A DNA stretch of 64,000 nt from Halotia branconii CENA392 (lineage in GTDB: Bacteria; Cyanobacteriota; Cyanobacteriia; Cyanobacteriales; Nostocaceae): NCBI RefSeq assembly GCF_029953635.1, contig NZ_CP124543.1:6046367-6110366 (forward strand). The letters are read 5' to 3'. Below, one piece after another: positions 45,200 to 54,695 of this stretch. The first letter of the stretch is position 1, and each line of letters opens with the position of its first letter. The notes beneath the pieces are model-generated. The model was not told the DNA's origin. It saw only the letters and a program-made list of their open reading frames with translations, and ran no database searches. The position numbers were made by a program, and so were the translations under genes.

Positions 45200-45858
45200 A
45201 AGTTTGCTCTATAAACAGCAACTACACCTGCTTCTTGCCCAGCACGCTCAATGACTCTTCCATATTGTAGCCGCCATTGCAAAGCATTGGAAATCGTTAA
45301 AAATCCTTGAATTGGAGGATTCGCAAGTATTTCATCCGTAATGTTTGCTGCTTCAATTTCATCAACAGGCAAGTTTCGATCCAGCATAAATGCAATCAAA
45401 TCATCTTTATTTCCTTCATTGTCCAAAATATTACGAATTCCGCGAGTCATCTGAAAATCTGCTGTTCTTTCAGCAGCCACAAAAATCGTGTGTAAAATAC
45501 TTAAAGTTGCTGTTCGGCTTGTGCTGTTGTCTGCCTTGTCGTAAACAAAAATAATTAACGAATATCCAAGACCAAAAATCTTTTGTCGTGCAGATTTAAA
45601 AGGACATGACGACTGAGGTTGTCTAATGCTGGTTACTTTTACGTCAACAAGCAAACCGGGAAAATCGATTCCACTGGCTGAATTGCCTTCCAAAAACTCA
45701 TATTTTCCTTTGAGATAAAGTCTAAACTTCTGCTCTAAATATGTTCCAACAGCTTTACCATCTGTAACACCGTAAAGAATTGGTTCTGGATGCTGAGACT
45801 CGGCTGCTGAAAAGATTGCTGCTTCAGAGCATAGGGTTTCTAACGTCAAGATTGGCAT
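45196..45858 (-). CDS. type II restriction endonuclease (putative)
   Basis: 220 residues. A PD-(D/E)XK active site is visible as GIDFPGLLVDVKV (Asp65, Asp72, Lys74), preceded by a helix with Glu42 (GTYLEQKF). The position before an N6-adenine methylase with a 4-bp overlap supports the call. It begins only 14 bp after the stop of a NarL-type response regulator on the same strand, without its own visible promoter. Function is inferred from active-site pattern and context; specificity unknown. Confidence 0.78.
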   Translation of the reverse strand: MPILTLETLCSEAAIFSAAESQHPEPILYGVTDGKAVGTYLEQKFRLYLKGKYEFLEGNSASGIDFPGLLVDVKVTSIRQPQSSCPFKSARQKIFGLGYSLIIFVYDKADNSTSRTATLSILHTIFVAAERTADFQMTRGIRNILDNEGNKDDLIAFMLDRNLPVDEIEAANITDEILANPPIQGFLTISNALQWRLQYGRVIERAGQEAGVVAVYRANL

Positions 45859-45872
45859 AGGCGGTTGAATTA

Positions 45873-46511
45873 TTAAAGTGTAATAATACCGCGCTTGAGG
45901 GCAACAATCATTGCTTGAGTGCGATCGCCTACTCCCAATTTACTCAAAATATTTTTCACATGGAATTTCACCGTACCCTCAGCGATCGCCAAAACAGTGC
46001 TAATCTCTAAGTTACTCTTGCCCGTTGCCATCAAGCGCAATACTTCCAATTCGCGATCGCTTAGTTCTGGACTCCGCAATCTTTCTGCTAGTTTTGCACC
46101 CACGGCGGGAGGAATGTACTGCTGACCATTGTGAACTGCCCGAATTGCTGTCAGTAGTTCATCTGGTTCTGCATCCTTTAATACATAGCCTTTTGCACCT
46201 GCCCGCAGTCCGCGATAGATGTCTTCGTCGCTGTCGTAGGTTGTCAGGACAACGATTCGAGCCTCGGCAAACTCAGCGCAAATAGTAGCGATCGCATCTA
46301 CACCACTGAGTTCCGGCATCCGCAAATCCATTAATGTGACATCGGGTTGATGTTGGCGGAAAAATTCTACTGCTTCGTAGCCGTTGCAGGCTTGCCCTAT
46401 CACAGTCATATCCGGTTGATAGTCGAGTACGGCTGCTAGACCTTCTCGCATAAATGGATGGTCGTCAGCGATTAAAATGCTGATTGCAGAGGAGTTAGAA
46501 GGGTGCGTCAT
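45873..46511 (-). CDS. NarL/LuxR family response regulator
   Basis: 212 residues. Receiver domain with ILIADDHPFMREGL, phospho-acceptor Asp62 in LMDLRMPELSG, and the switch/KP region GYVLKDAEPDEL. C-terminal LuxR helix-turn-helix LSDRELEVLRLMATGKSN and AEGTVKFHVKNILSKLGVGDR. The partner is probably the HisKA_3-type kinase domain of the 2002-aa protein at 47684-53692, the usual partner class for NarL regulators. The restriction-modification pair begins 14 bp downstream, so it may be cotranscribed. Confidence 0.93.
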   Translation of the reverse strand: MTHPSNSSAISILIADDHPFMREGLAAVLDYQPDMTVIGQACNGYEAVEFFRQHQPDVTLMDLRMPELSGVDAIATICAEFAEARIVVLTTYDSDEDIYRGLRAGAKGYVLKDAEPDELLTAIRAVHNGQQYIPPAVGAKLAERLRSPELSDRELEVLRLMATGKSNLEISTVLAIAEGTVKFHVKNILSKLGVGDRTQAMIVALKRGIITL

Positions 46512-46637
46512 CGGGTTTGTACCCTCACTGTGATTTCTGTCCTTTGTTTTTTTATCTCACGCAAAGGAAGAACTAAGGGAACTCCAGAAAATAATTTCGC
46601 TCCTTGAAAACGGCTTTCTCTTCCCCCTGCCTTAAAA

Positions 46638-47372
46638 TTATTGGGGCGGAGTAAATATTTCGAGGGTTAAACTTGTAAAATCCGATGGGTCGTAATGGCG
46701 AATAGCACGTTGTAATAAAGTATCATTACTTAGCCAATCCATTGTCAAAAAAAACATCCTTCCACTTTCTACAGATTGCGGAAAACTGACACTCACCCCG
46801 TCGTTCAAGTTTAAAATAAGGTTATTCTCCGATAGTTCATGAAGTTGAATCCATGAAGTTGTAGTTTCTGGGTATACTGTCCAATCAGGTGTCATTTTTA
46901 TAAGTGTTCCTTGCCAGTTACCGTTTGAGTTATTCATCTCGGAAACAGGAGAACTTTCAGCAAAGCTGTTTAAGTTTTCTACCAGAACTGTAATGCGCTG
47001 TAAAGAGCCGCTTTCATTGTATCTGGCAATCGCAGTCGCACGCCTATCTTCATCTCTTAAACATGTATCGAAAAAAAAGGGGATGCCTGGTTCTACTCTT
47101 TTAGACCCCCAGGAAAAGCAAGTATCTAAAAATAATCCATTCGTTATTGGTTTTAAGTAGGGGCCAAAAGTCTTAGACTCTTTAGTGCCATCGGCATAAA
47201 TATAATGATTTTGATGAGAAATTTCACTACAATCATCGTTGGCACGAAAACTTCTAATACATTGCAAAGATTCTCTAAATTGTTCCTTTATGTAATATCT
47301 AGTCCAAGTTCCATACAAGTCTTGTGAATAATATCGACAGAATTGGCTCCAATTTTGCAGTTGTAAGTTCAT
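46638..47372 (-). CDS. DUF3598 family protein
   Basis: 244 residues. Starts MNLQLQNWSQFCRYYSQDLY, with GTWTRYY, FFFDTCLRD and SVSFPQSVESG typical of DUF3598 proteins, predicted to have a lipocalin-like beta barrel related to phycobiliprotein lyases (CpcS-like). Function not established; ligand binding is likely. It lies between the giant kinase and the NarL regulator on the same strand. Confidence 0.8.
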   Translation of the reverse strand: MNLQLQNWSQFCRYYSQDLYGTWTRYYIKEQFRESLQCIRSFRANDDCSEISHQNHYIYADGTKESKTFGPYLKPITNGLFLDTCFSWGSKRVEPGIPFFFDTCLRDEDRRATAIARYNESGSLQRITVLVENLNSFAESSPVSEMNNSNGNWQGTLIKMTPDWTVYPETTTSWIQLHELSENNLILNLNDGVSVSFPQSVESGRMFFLTMDWLSNDTLLQRAIRHYDPSDFTSLTLEIFTPPQ

Positions 47373-47683
47373 AAACTGACTTATCCCATCAAACTCAGAA
47401 TCACCTCACCTATTCTTACTTTTTTTGGATGTTTTTGGACAACCGCACCACTTGTCTTGATTTACATTAGACTTCTTGCATAAATATCTTTTTGTCTCAC
47501 GCAAAGGCGAGGCAGCGCGTTGGGCGGGTTCCCCGACTTGAAGCGACTGCCGTTGCAAAGGCGCAAAGAAAAGAGCGCAAGTAACGACTTTTGCAAGAGG
47601 TCTATTAAAAGGTTCTGCCGCTACTTTTACGCGAACAACTATTTTTTGTCCAAAGTCCAATTAAAAATTGCATTTGGAAGTCC
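47373..47683. other. intergenic region with palindromic element copy
   Basis: 311 bp between the giant kinase gene and the DUF3598 gene. It holds one copy of the palindromic element (47509-47555: GAGGCAGCGCGTTGGGCGGG then TTCCCCGACTTGAAGCGACT, GCCGTTG) and flanking CGCAAAGGCG repeats. No gene seen. Confidence 0.65.
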
Positions 47684-50600
47684 CTAAATTATTTGTACCT
47701 TCACTGTGATTTCTGTCCCTTGTCCCAGATGGCTGACAATTGTTAATTCTGCTCCAATGCGTTGGGCGCGTTCGGTCATTCCCAGTAATCCGAAGCCGCG
47801 ACCTACGGATAAACTTTGGCTTTCAAAGCCTTGACCATTATCTTTGATTTGCAAGATGAATTGCGATGATTCATAGCGTAATTCAATGCAAATTTCGCTG
47901 CCATTAGCATACTTAAAGGCGTTGGTTAATGCTTCTTGCCCGATGCGAAATAAATTAGTTTCTACCTCTTTGGCTAAAGCATAAGGTTCGCCGATCGCTT
48001 GACAAACGACCTGGACTGAGGTGAGAGAAAACATTTCATCTGCAAGGCGATCAAGGGCGCTATGTAAATCCCCTTCTTCTAATATCTGCGGGCGGAGTGC
48101 TTCTACCGAGCGACGGGCATCGGCTAGCCCGGAACGCGCCAAAGTGCGCCCCGTTTTTAGGTGTGACTGGGCGGCATCTGGGTCGAGGGTAAGGCGTTGG
48201 GAGGCAGCATCTAAGTGAACGATGATACTAGTAAAAGCTTGGGCTAGAGTATCGTGTATTTCTCTAGCCATACGGTTGCGTTCTTGCAAAATTGATGCTT
48301 CTTCGGCGCGTTGGCGTTCGCGGAGTGCAGCGTTGCGCTGTTCGCTAATGTCTGCAATCAAACCATAGTATCCTCTCACTTGACCATTGGCATCGACATC
48401 GGGGATATAGGTAGCACTGATATGTTTTTTGCCCGATGAATAATTAAGTTCTGTCTCATAGGTTGTAATCTGTCCCTCTAGTGCTTGCTTGACATAAGGC
48501 TCAACAACTTGATAAGCTGCTTCACCCAAAATTTCACGTTTATGTTTGCCAACAATTTCATCTCGACTACGCCCAAACCAATCCTCACAGGTCTGGTTGA
48601 CAAACCGATAGCATTGATTAGCATCTGTATAAAAGATACATACTGGTAAAGCATCGGTAATTAGTCTTAATTCCTGTTCTCGATGGCGCAGTGCGGCTTC
48701 GCTTGTTTGTAAAGCTGCCGTTCGTTGGGCTACTTGTTGCTCTAAGGTGCGGTTGTAGTCGGCTAACAGTTGCTCTGCTTGTTTGCGCTCGGTGATATCT
48801 TGAAAAGCAGCGATCGCATAAACCACTTTACCCTGTTCGTCAAAAACGGGAGTTCCCCAACCTTCAACGGGAATAGTTGCATTGTCTTGGCGAATTTCTA
48901 AATCGTCAATTCTGGTGCGATCGCCTTTTAACGCCCGCATCACTGGTAGGTTTTCAATGGGATATGGTTGGTCTGTTCTTGCTAGATAAAGTTGATAAAC
49001 TTCTGCAAGTTGCTCTGCTGTTGCACCAGGTACAATCCCTTTGCCTAATAGCTCAATTGCCTGTTGATTGGCGTAGTAAGGGCGACCTAGTATATCTACA
49101 ACTCCAATTCCTACGGGAACCGCTTCTAAAAACTGGCTCATCTGACTTTCATTAGCGCGTAACTTGGAGTAGAGTTTGGCATTTTCAATGGCGATCGCGG
49201 CTTGGGTGGATAATAAATGTAAAACTTGCGATCGCGTAGCGTCTCCTTCGGAGAATCGCTCTGGTGTAAATGCTCCAGTTGCCAATTTATTTTCTAAATA
49301 CAATACGCCGACTAGTTTACTTTTATTTAGTAGTGGCAAACATAAGATTGATTGAGTTTGATTCTGTTGAATATATGGCTCGTTGATAAAATTACCTTCA
49401 CGAGTGGCATCATTTAAAATCACAGATTCATGAGTCCGCAGTACATAATTAATAATTGATTCAGGTAAGCGATTTGCTATTGGAATCGATTGCAGCACTC
49501 GCGTAGCACAGATATGTTCGCTATCATTGAGTTCGCAAGCAGCTTCAATTGCCCATTCTCCTAAATTTTCCAAAATCAAAAATCCAGTTTGTGCGCCAGC
49601 ATTTTCAATTAAAATTTTCATCAAAGAATTGAGCAATGGTTCTAATTCAATTTCACTCGAAATTGCTTGTGAGGCTTTGAGTACTGCCGCTAAATCAAAA
49701 GCAATGGGCGAACTGTTAGAGGTAGTTTTGGAAACTTTAGGAATTGTTTGAGAAGTCGTGTTTAATGACTGAGAAAAAAACTGCGGATATCGGGTTTCTA
49801 AATCTCTGACTTTGGCAGTTGCTCCCCAACGTTCGTAACAGTAATGAGCTTCTTTGATGTAGGTTTGGGCAATTTTTTCTCGACCTCGTACCAAATAATG
49901 TTTTGCAGCCAATTCATAAGCTAAAGCTTCTTCTTGGATATATTCATTTTGCTTGGCTGTTTGAATTGCTTGTTCGTATAATTCTTCTGTCTCAAACAAC
50001 TGACCCAAAACTCTTGCTGTCTCTGCTTCTACCAAATAATATTTATGCAAATAATTCATTGGCGCATAATCTGCCCAGTGTTTAACTTTCTCTTGATTAA
50101 GGGCAACTTTTGTGAGGATTTCTGACTGTATTTGAACGTTGCTTTCTGGATATATTGCTAGTCTTGTCAGCGAGTCATAAAGGTAGTACAAAGGAACAGA
50201 GGGTGTCGCTCTTACTTGGAGCAAATAACTTGACGCTAAAGTTGAGTTCTCAACTGCCTGATCGTACTCAGCAAATAAATAGCAGAGGATAAGTTTATTG
50301 AAATACACCAAAAAGATTGCAAATCCATCTTTTTCATGTTGTGTCGGTCTATTCTCTTCATTGTATAGTTTGCCAACCAGACGGGTTGGATTGACCGAGC
50401 CTCCGAGCAAATTTAAAATAGACTGCTGAAGTATTTCAGCCCAGTTGAGTGCTGCTTTCTGTTTGAATTGACGGATTGTTTGACTGAATAACTTCATCTC
50501 GCGTTCAACCTCAACAAGTTCCTTTCCAACGACAAAGGATTGGAGGCAATAAGTGTGAGCGCAATAAGCAGCAAACTCTATATCTCCAGTTTCTATTCCG

Positions 50601-53600
50601 CTTTCATAGGCTGCTAGTAATGGCGGCAATATTTCTCTAATATGTTCTTTTCTATGGATGATGAAGATATTTACAAACATCAACGTCCTAGCTTTGAGTG
50701 AATAAGTATTTGGCTGTGACAACTGTTTGAGAGCCAGCTGTCCAAACTGATAGCCAAACTCTATGTTTTTGACCATGTCACAAAGAATTAATCCACACAA
50801 GGCATAGGCAACGGGGGAGGTAAACGCATTACCATATTGGATCGACAAATTGACCTGTTTAGATGCCAGCAGAGGCATTAAATCGGGAGCCGCAATATAA
50901 GCAGCAACGGTGATACTGGATAGGATTCGCATCGCCGCCAACTTTTGTGGCTCGGTCATTTGGGGCAAACTGCTCAAGTCCTGAATTTGTTTATCTCTTA
51001 AGAGGAATGCGATCGCATCTAGTTCATGGCGAATATCTGACTGACTTGGCTGTTCGGGAAAACTAATCCCTAGTTGCTGCAAAACTTGCAATGCTGTATC
51101 GATTGCTTTCAACGGCTGGTTTTGTGCGATATAGGTTTGAATCTTGACTTCGTAAACTTTTACGGTGTCGAGAACTGTTTTTGCTGATTGCAAAGCGATG
51201 GCTACCCAAGACTCTACCTGCTCAAACTCACCACACAAATAGGCGATTTCTGTCGTAGCTGAACATATTTCTAACGTCAGGTGATAGTTTGTTTGCCAGC
51301 TTGTAGCAGCTAGCCATGCTCTGCCTGTGGCTAAATATTTTTTGGCGACATTATAGGCGATCGCTGTTTTTGCTTTCTGACCTGCAACTAAATTTAATCT
51401 GGCAATTTCATGACGTTCGGATTCCTCTGTAACCAGCTCAATGCCATGATTGAGATGATCGACAATTTCAAACAGTCGCTCTGATAATTGCTCGATTGAG
51501 GTTTTTTCTAGCAGACTGCGACCGATTTGTAAATGCACAACTTGTTTATGTGCCTCATCGATTAAAGCGTAGGCGGCTTGCTGGACGCGATCGTGCAAAA
51601 ATTTATATTCCTGAACTAACAAGTTTTCATCTAATTCAGACAGAGGTTGAATTAATCCATCTTGTATAGCTGCGAATAAATCCCTAAAAACTAATTGAGG
51701 TGATTTTTCACAAACAATTGCTAATGTATCTAAATTAAATTCAGCCCCTACACAAGCTGCTAACTTCAGAATTTGTTGTGTAGTATCTGGCAGTTTCTTT
51801 AATTTAACCAGCATCAATTCTACAACATTCTCTGTGATATTTTGAGATTGAATTTTAGGAATACTCCACTGCCAACTTAAGTTTTCAGCATCAAAAGTCA
51901 ACAAATTTTCACTATATAACATTCTCAAAAATTCATTGACAAAAAAAGGATTGCCCTCAGTTTTACGCAGCACTAATTCAGTTAAATAACGAACATTATC
52001 AGGATTGTGATGTAGCGTCTCGGCAATCAATTGACTTAACGGTTCTAGCGTTAAAGGTGTCAAGGTAATTTCTTGAATAACTGCTCCTTGTTTTCGCAGT
52101 TTCTCTAGTGTTAATGTTAGTAGATGCGTTGAATGTACTTCATTATCTCGATAGGCTCCGATTAAAAATAGAGCTTGGGTTTGCTCGTCTAGCAGCATCA
52201 ATTCGATTAACTTCAGCGTTGCTGAGTCTATCCACTGCAAATCATCGAGAAAAATCACTAAGGGATGTTCCTGAGAACTAAACACCCGCACAAACGATTG
52301 AAAGACACGATTAAAGCGATTCTGAGCTTCTGTTGCACCAACTTCCGGTACAGGCGGCTGTTTGCCAATAATTAACTCAACTTCTGGAATAACATCAATG
52401 ATAATTTGGCCATTGCTTCCCAAAGCTGCGAGCAGATGCGATCGCCACTGTTGTATTTGCTCCTCTGACTCGCCCAGGAGTTGCCGTACTAGTTTTTGCA
52501 GAGCATCGGCGATCGCACTATAGGGAATATCGCGCTGAAATTGATCGAATTTACCCCAGATAAAATAACCGCATTTTTGGGTAATTGGTTTATAAATTTC
52601 CTGCACTAATACTGATTTCCCAATTCCCGGATAGCCAGATACCAACATCATTTCTACTGGGAATTTTGAGTTACTATTTTGTTCCCGTGCAGAAATATTT
52701 TCTGAAGTAGCAACGCGCTCAAAAGCAGCTATCAACATTGCAACTTCTTTGTTTCTTCCATACAGTTTTTGCGGAATTTGAAACCGATCCCGAACGTCTT
52801 GCAAACCCAATTCAATGCTATCAATTCTACCGATTGCTGTTAATTTTTCGGCACAAATTTCTAAATCCGCCTTAATTCCCCAAGCACTTTGATAGCGATC
52901 CTCGGCATTTTTCGCCATCAGTTTCATCACAATATCCGAAATCACTTGCGGTATTTTTTCCCTGTTCCCCGTTTCCTGTTCCCTATTCCCTAATGCCACA
53001 GGCATTTTAGCAATATGACAATGGACTAGTTCCAGGATGTCAGTTGTGGGAAATGGTAGCTGTCCGGTTAGCAGTTCGTAGAAGGTGACACCCAGCGAAT
53101 AGAAATCCGTGCGGTAATCGAGCAACCGATTCATTCTCCCGGTTTGCTCTGGAGACAGGTAGGGGAGGGTTCCTTTTAAAGCATAGTGACTTTTGAAAGT
53201 CGGATTCGTACGATTAAAACGGGTAGCAATTCCAAAGTCAATGATTTTGACAACACCAGTATCGGGATTGAGGACAATATTGCCAGGGTTGATATCCTGA
53301 TGAATGACATTCGCTGCATGGATTCTGCCCAAAATGTCTGTAATCTCGATGGCAAGCTGGAGGAAAGTGGATAAAGGCATAGGGTAGAAAGCCTCTGGAC
53401 GCTTGTGCATCCATTGTTCCAGCGACTCTCCACCAAAATCTTCTAAGAGAATTACCAGGGTGCGTTGATATTCCTGCTGGCTGTATGCTTTAATTACTCC
53501 TTTCACGTTCAAAGAGCGAGTAATTTCATATTCTTGCCTGTAGCGGATCAGTTCTTGAGTAGAAGGATAATCTTGTTTGAGCATCTTAACGATGAGCGAT

Positions 53601-53692
53601 CGCTTATCTTGCAAACTGATACCGCGATATACTAAAGATGTCGAACTCTTATAAATTTTGCTTTGGATGGCAACTTCAGGTAGGGCAATCAT
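47684..53692 (-). CDS. giant Ser/Thr kinase - AAA ATPase - GAF - PAS - histidine kinase
   Basis: 2002 residues. Ser/Thr kinase domain (about 1-270) with catalytic HQDINPGNIVLN and IIDFGIA. AAA/NACHT-like ATPase with Walker A SGYPGIGKSV (about 350) and Walker B LVIFLDDLQWID. A long helical TPR-like region (about 640-1330), GAF (about 1370-1530), two PAS domains (about 1540-1660 and 1680-1800), then HisKA_3 with REIHDTLAQAFTSI (His near 1810) and an HATPase with GRGFGLLGMTERA. This is the multi-sensor kinase type common in Nostocales. Start ATG 53692 has GGAGCGAGTTCT. The NarL regulator two genes downstream is the likely partner. Confidence 0.93.
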   Translation of the reverse strand: MIALPEVAIQSKIYKSSTSLVYRGISLQDKRSLIVKMLKQDYPSTQELIRYRQEYEITRSLNVKGVIKAYSQQEYQRTLVILLEDFGGESLEQWMHKRPEAFYPMPLSTFLQLAIEITDILGRIHAANVIHQDINPGNIVLNPDTGVVKIIDFGIATRFNRTNPTFKSHYALKGTLPYLSPEQTGRMNRLLDYRTDFYSLGVTFYELLTGQLPFPTTDILELVHCHIAKMPVALGNREQETGNREKIPQVISDIVMKLMAKNAEDRYQSAWGIKADLEICAEKLTAIGRIDSIELGLQDVRDRFQIPQKLYGRNKEVAMLIAAFERVATSENISAREQNSNSKFPVEMMLVSGYPGIGKSVLVQEIYKPITQKCGYFIWGKFDQFQRDIPYSAIADALQKLVRQLLGESEEQIQQWRSHLLAALGSNGQIIIDVIPEVELIIGKQPPVPEVGATEAQNRFNRVFQSFVRVFSSQEHPLVIFLDDLQWIDSATLKLIELMLLDEQTQALFLIGAYRDNEVHSTHLLTLTLEKLRKQGAVIQEITLTPLTLEPLSQLIAETLHHNPDNVRYLTELVLRKTEGNPFFVNEFLRMLYSENLLTFDAENLSWQWSIPKIQSQNITENVVELMLVKLKKLPDTTQQILKLAACVGAEFNLDTLAIVCEKSPQLVFRDLFAAIQDGLIQPLSELDENLLVQEYKFLHDRVQQAAYALIDEAHKQVVHLQIGRSLLEKTSIEQLSERLFEIVDHLNHGIELVTEESERHEIARLNLVAGQKAKTAIAYNVAKKYLATGRAWLAATSWQTNYHLTLEICSATTEIAYLCGEFEQVESWVAIALQSAKTVLDTVKVYEVKIQTYIAQNQPLKAIDTALQVLQQLGISFPEQPSQSDIRHELDAIAFLLRDKQIQDLSSLPQMTEPQKLAAMRILSSITVAAYIAAPDLMPLLASKQVNLSIQYGNAFTSPVAYALCGLILCDMVKNIEFGYQFGQLALKQLSQPNTYSLKARTLMFVNIFIIHRKEHIREILPPLLAAYESGIETGDIEFAAYCAHTYCLQSFVVGKELVEVEREMKLFSQTIRQFKQKAALNWAEILQQSILNLLGGSVNPTRLVGKLYNEENRPTQHEKDGFAIFLVYFNKLILCYLFAEYDQAVENSTLASSYLLQVRATPSVPLYYLYDSLTRLAIYPESNVQIQSEILTKVALNQEKVKHWADYAPMNYLHKYYLVEAETARVLGQLFETEELYEQAIQTAKQNEYIQEEALAYELAAKHYLVRGREKIAQTYIKEAHYCYERWGATAKVRDLETRYPQFFSQSLNTTSQTIPKVSKTTSNSSPIAFDLAAVLKASQAISSEIELEPLLNSLMKILIENAGAQTGFLILENLGEWAIEAACELNDSEHICATRVLQSIPIANRLPESIINYVLRTHESVILNDATREGNFINEPYIQQNQTQSILCLPLLNKSKLVGVLYLENKLATGAFTPERFSEGDATRSQVLHLLSTQAAIAIENAKLYSKLRANESQMSQFLEAVPVGIGVVDILGRPYYANQQAIELLGKGIVPGATAEQLAEVYQLYLARTDQPYPIENLPVMRALKGDRTRIDDLEIRQDNATIPVEGWGTPVFDEQGKVVYAIAAFQDITERKQAEQLLADYNRTLEQQVAQRTAALQTSEAALRHREQELRLITDALPVCIFYTDANQCYRFVNQTCEDWFGRSRDEIVGKHKREILGEAAYQVVEPYVKQALEGQITTYETELNYSSGKKHISATYIPDVDANGQVRGYYGLIADISEQRNAALRERQRAEEASILQERNRMAREIHDTLAQAFTSIIVHLDAASQRLTLDPDAAQSHLKTGRTLARSGLADARRSVEALRPQILEEGDLHSALDRLADEMFSLTSVQVVCQAIGEPYALAKEVETNLFRIGQEALTNAFKYANGSEICIELRYESSQFILQIKDNGQGFESQSLSVGRGFGLLGMTERAQRIGAELTIVSHLGQGTEITVKVQII

Positions 53693-54126
53693 AGAACTCG
53701 CTCCAGATGAGTATCATGAGCCGCAACAGCAATTATAACTTTTTACTGTTTGTAATTTGGTTTATCCATCTAATGCAACTCAAATTTATCAAGAATATAA
53801 GCACAGTCAAGTCCAGTGTAAGTATTAGTCATAGTTGCGATGAACATTTTTCCTCATTTTATTTTTTTCAATTTCTGCCTGTTTCTCTATATGCCTTTTT
53901 TATGCTAACGATAACAATGCTAAAAACTGGTCATAATTAATTCCAATTAATCTTTTTGCTTCCTGAGGATGTGATTCAATTCTTGCCAAAGGATTTATTA
54001 TCTTATCTACATATAATTTTTACTCCGTTTTTGATTATCTTACTTTGTTTATATTAAGGATAAGTCTAAACACCTCTTGTTTAAGAGTTTCGCACCGGTA
54101 ACTAATCTAAACTCCAGTACATAACA
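53693..54126. other. intergenic region between divergent genes
   Basis: 434 bp, very AT-rich, upstream of both the giant kinase and the DUF4174 gene. A short open frame exists (53707-53940), but its composition is non-coding. No RNA gene or repeat recognised. Confidence 0.45.
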
Positions 54127-54681
54127 ATGCTGATTCGTAGTTCAATTCTGGCACTGCTACTAATTTCTGCTACAAGCAGCTCAAATTTTACTCAATTTTC
54201 AGATCGGGTTTCAGGTAAAATAAAAACCTCTACCACTGCATTTTTCAATGCTCCAAAAACTAAACCTACTGATGATTTAGTGGTCAACTTAGCAGACAAC
54301 AATATGGCTTTTAATCTCAATTCTTATCAATGGAAAAACCGCCTCTTGCTGGTGTTTGCCCCTTCAAAAACTAGTGACTTGTACTGGCAGCAAATGCAAC
54401 TATTTCAAGAGCAAAAAGCTGGTTTTTCAGAGCGAGATTTAGTTTTAGTTGAAATGTTTACAGAAGGTGCAGGCCGTGCAGGAGACAAAACACTTGATCA
54501 GGCAGATGTTGCTCAAATGCAAAAACAGTTCAACATTGCTCCCCAAGAGTTCCGGACAATTCTTATAGGTAAAGATGGTACATCGAAACGAAGTGATAGT
54601 CAACCTGTCAAGTCAGAGGTGATCTTTCAAGAAATTGATGCGATGCCAATGCGTCAACAAGAAATGCGCGATAGCCAATAG
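54127..54681 (+). CDS. DUF4174 family exported protein
   Basis: 184 residues. N-terminal signal-like segment (SSILALLLISATSSS). The body starts SYQWKNRLLLVFAPSKTSDL, with LVLVEMFTEGAG and FRTILIGKDGTSKRSDSQPV, the typical DUF4174 (peroxiredoxin/thioredoxin-like) pattern without active cysteines. Function unknown; a periplasmic role is likely from the signal segment. Converges with the AI-2E family gene. Confidence 0.85.
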   Translation: MLIRSSILALLLISATSSSNFTQFSDRVSGKIKTSTTAFFNAPKTKPTDDLVVNLADNNMAFNLNSYQWKNRLLLVFAPSKTSDLYWQQMQLFQEQKAGFSERDLVLVEMFTEGAGRAGDKTLDQADVAQMQKQFNIAPQEFRTILIGKDGTSKRSDSQPVKSEVIFQEIDAMPMRQQEMRDSQ

Positions 54682-54695
54682 CTCCAGCACTTAAT

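Noticed and set aside
53707..53940. 77-codon open frame upstream of DUF4174
   Set aside because: Phe/Ile/Ser-rich translation of AT-rich promoter DNA without ribosome site; no resemblance to any family.
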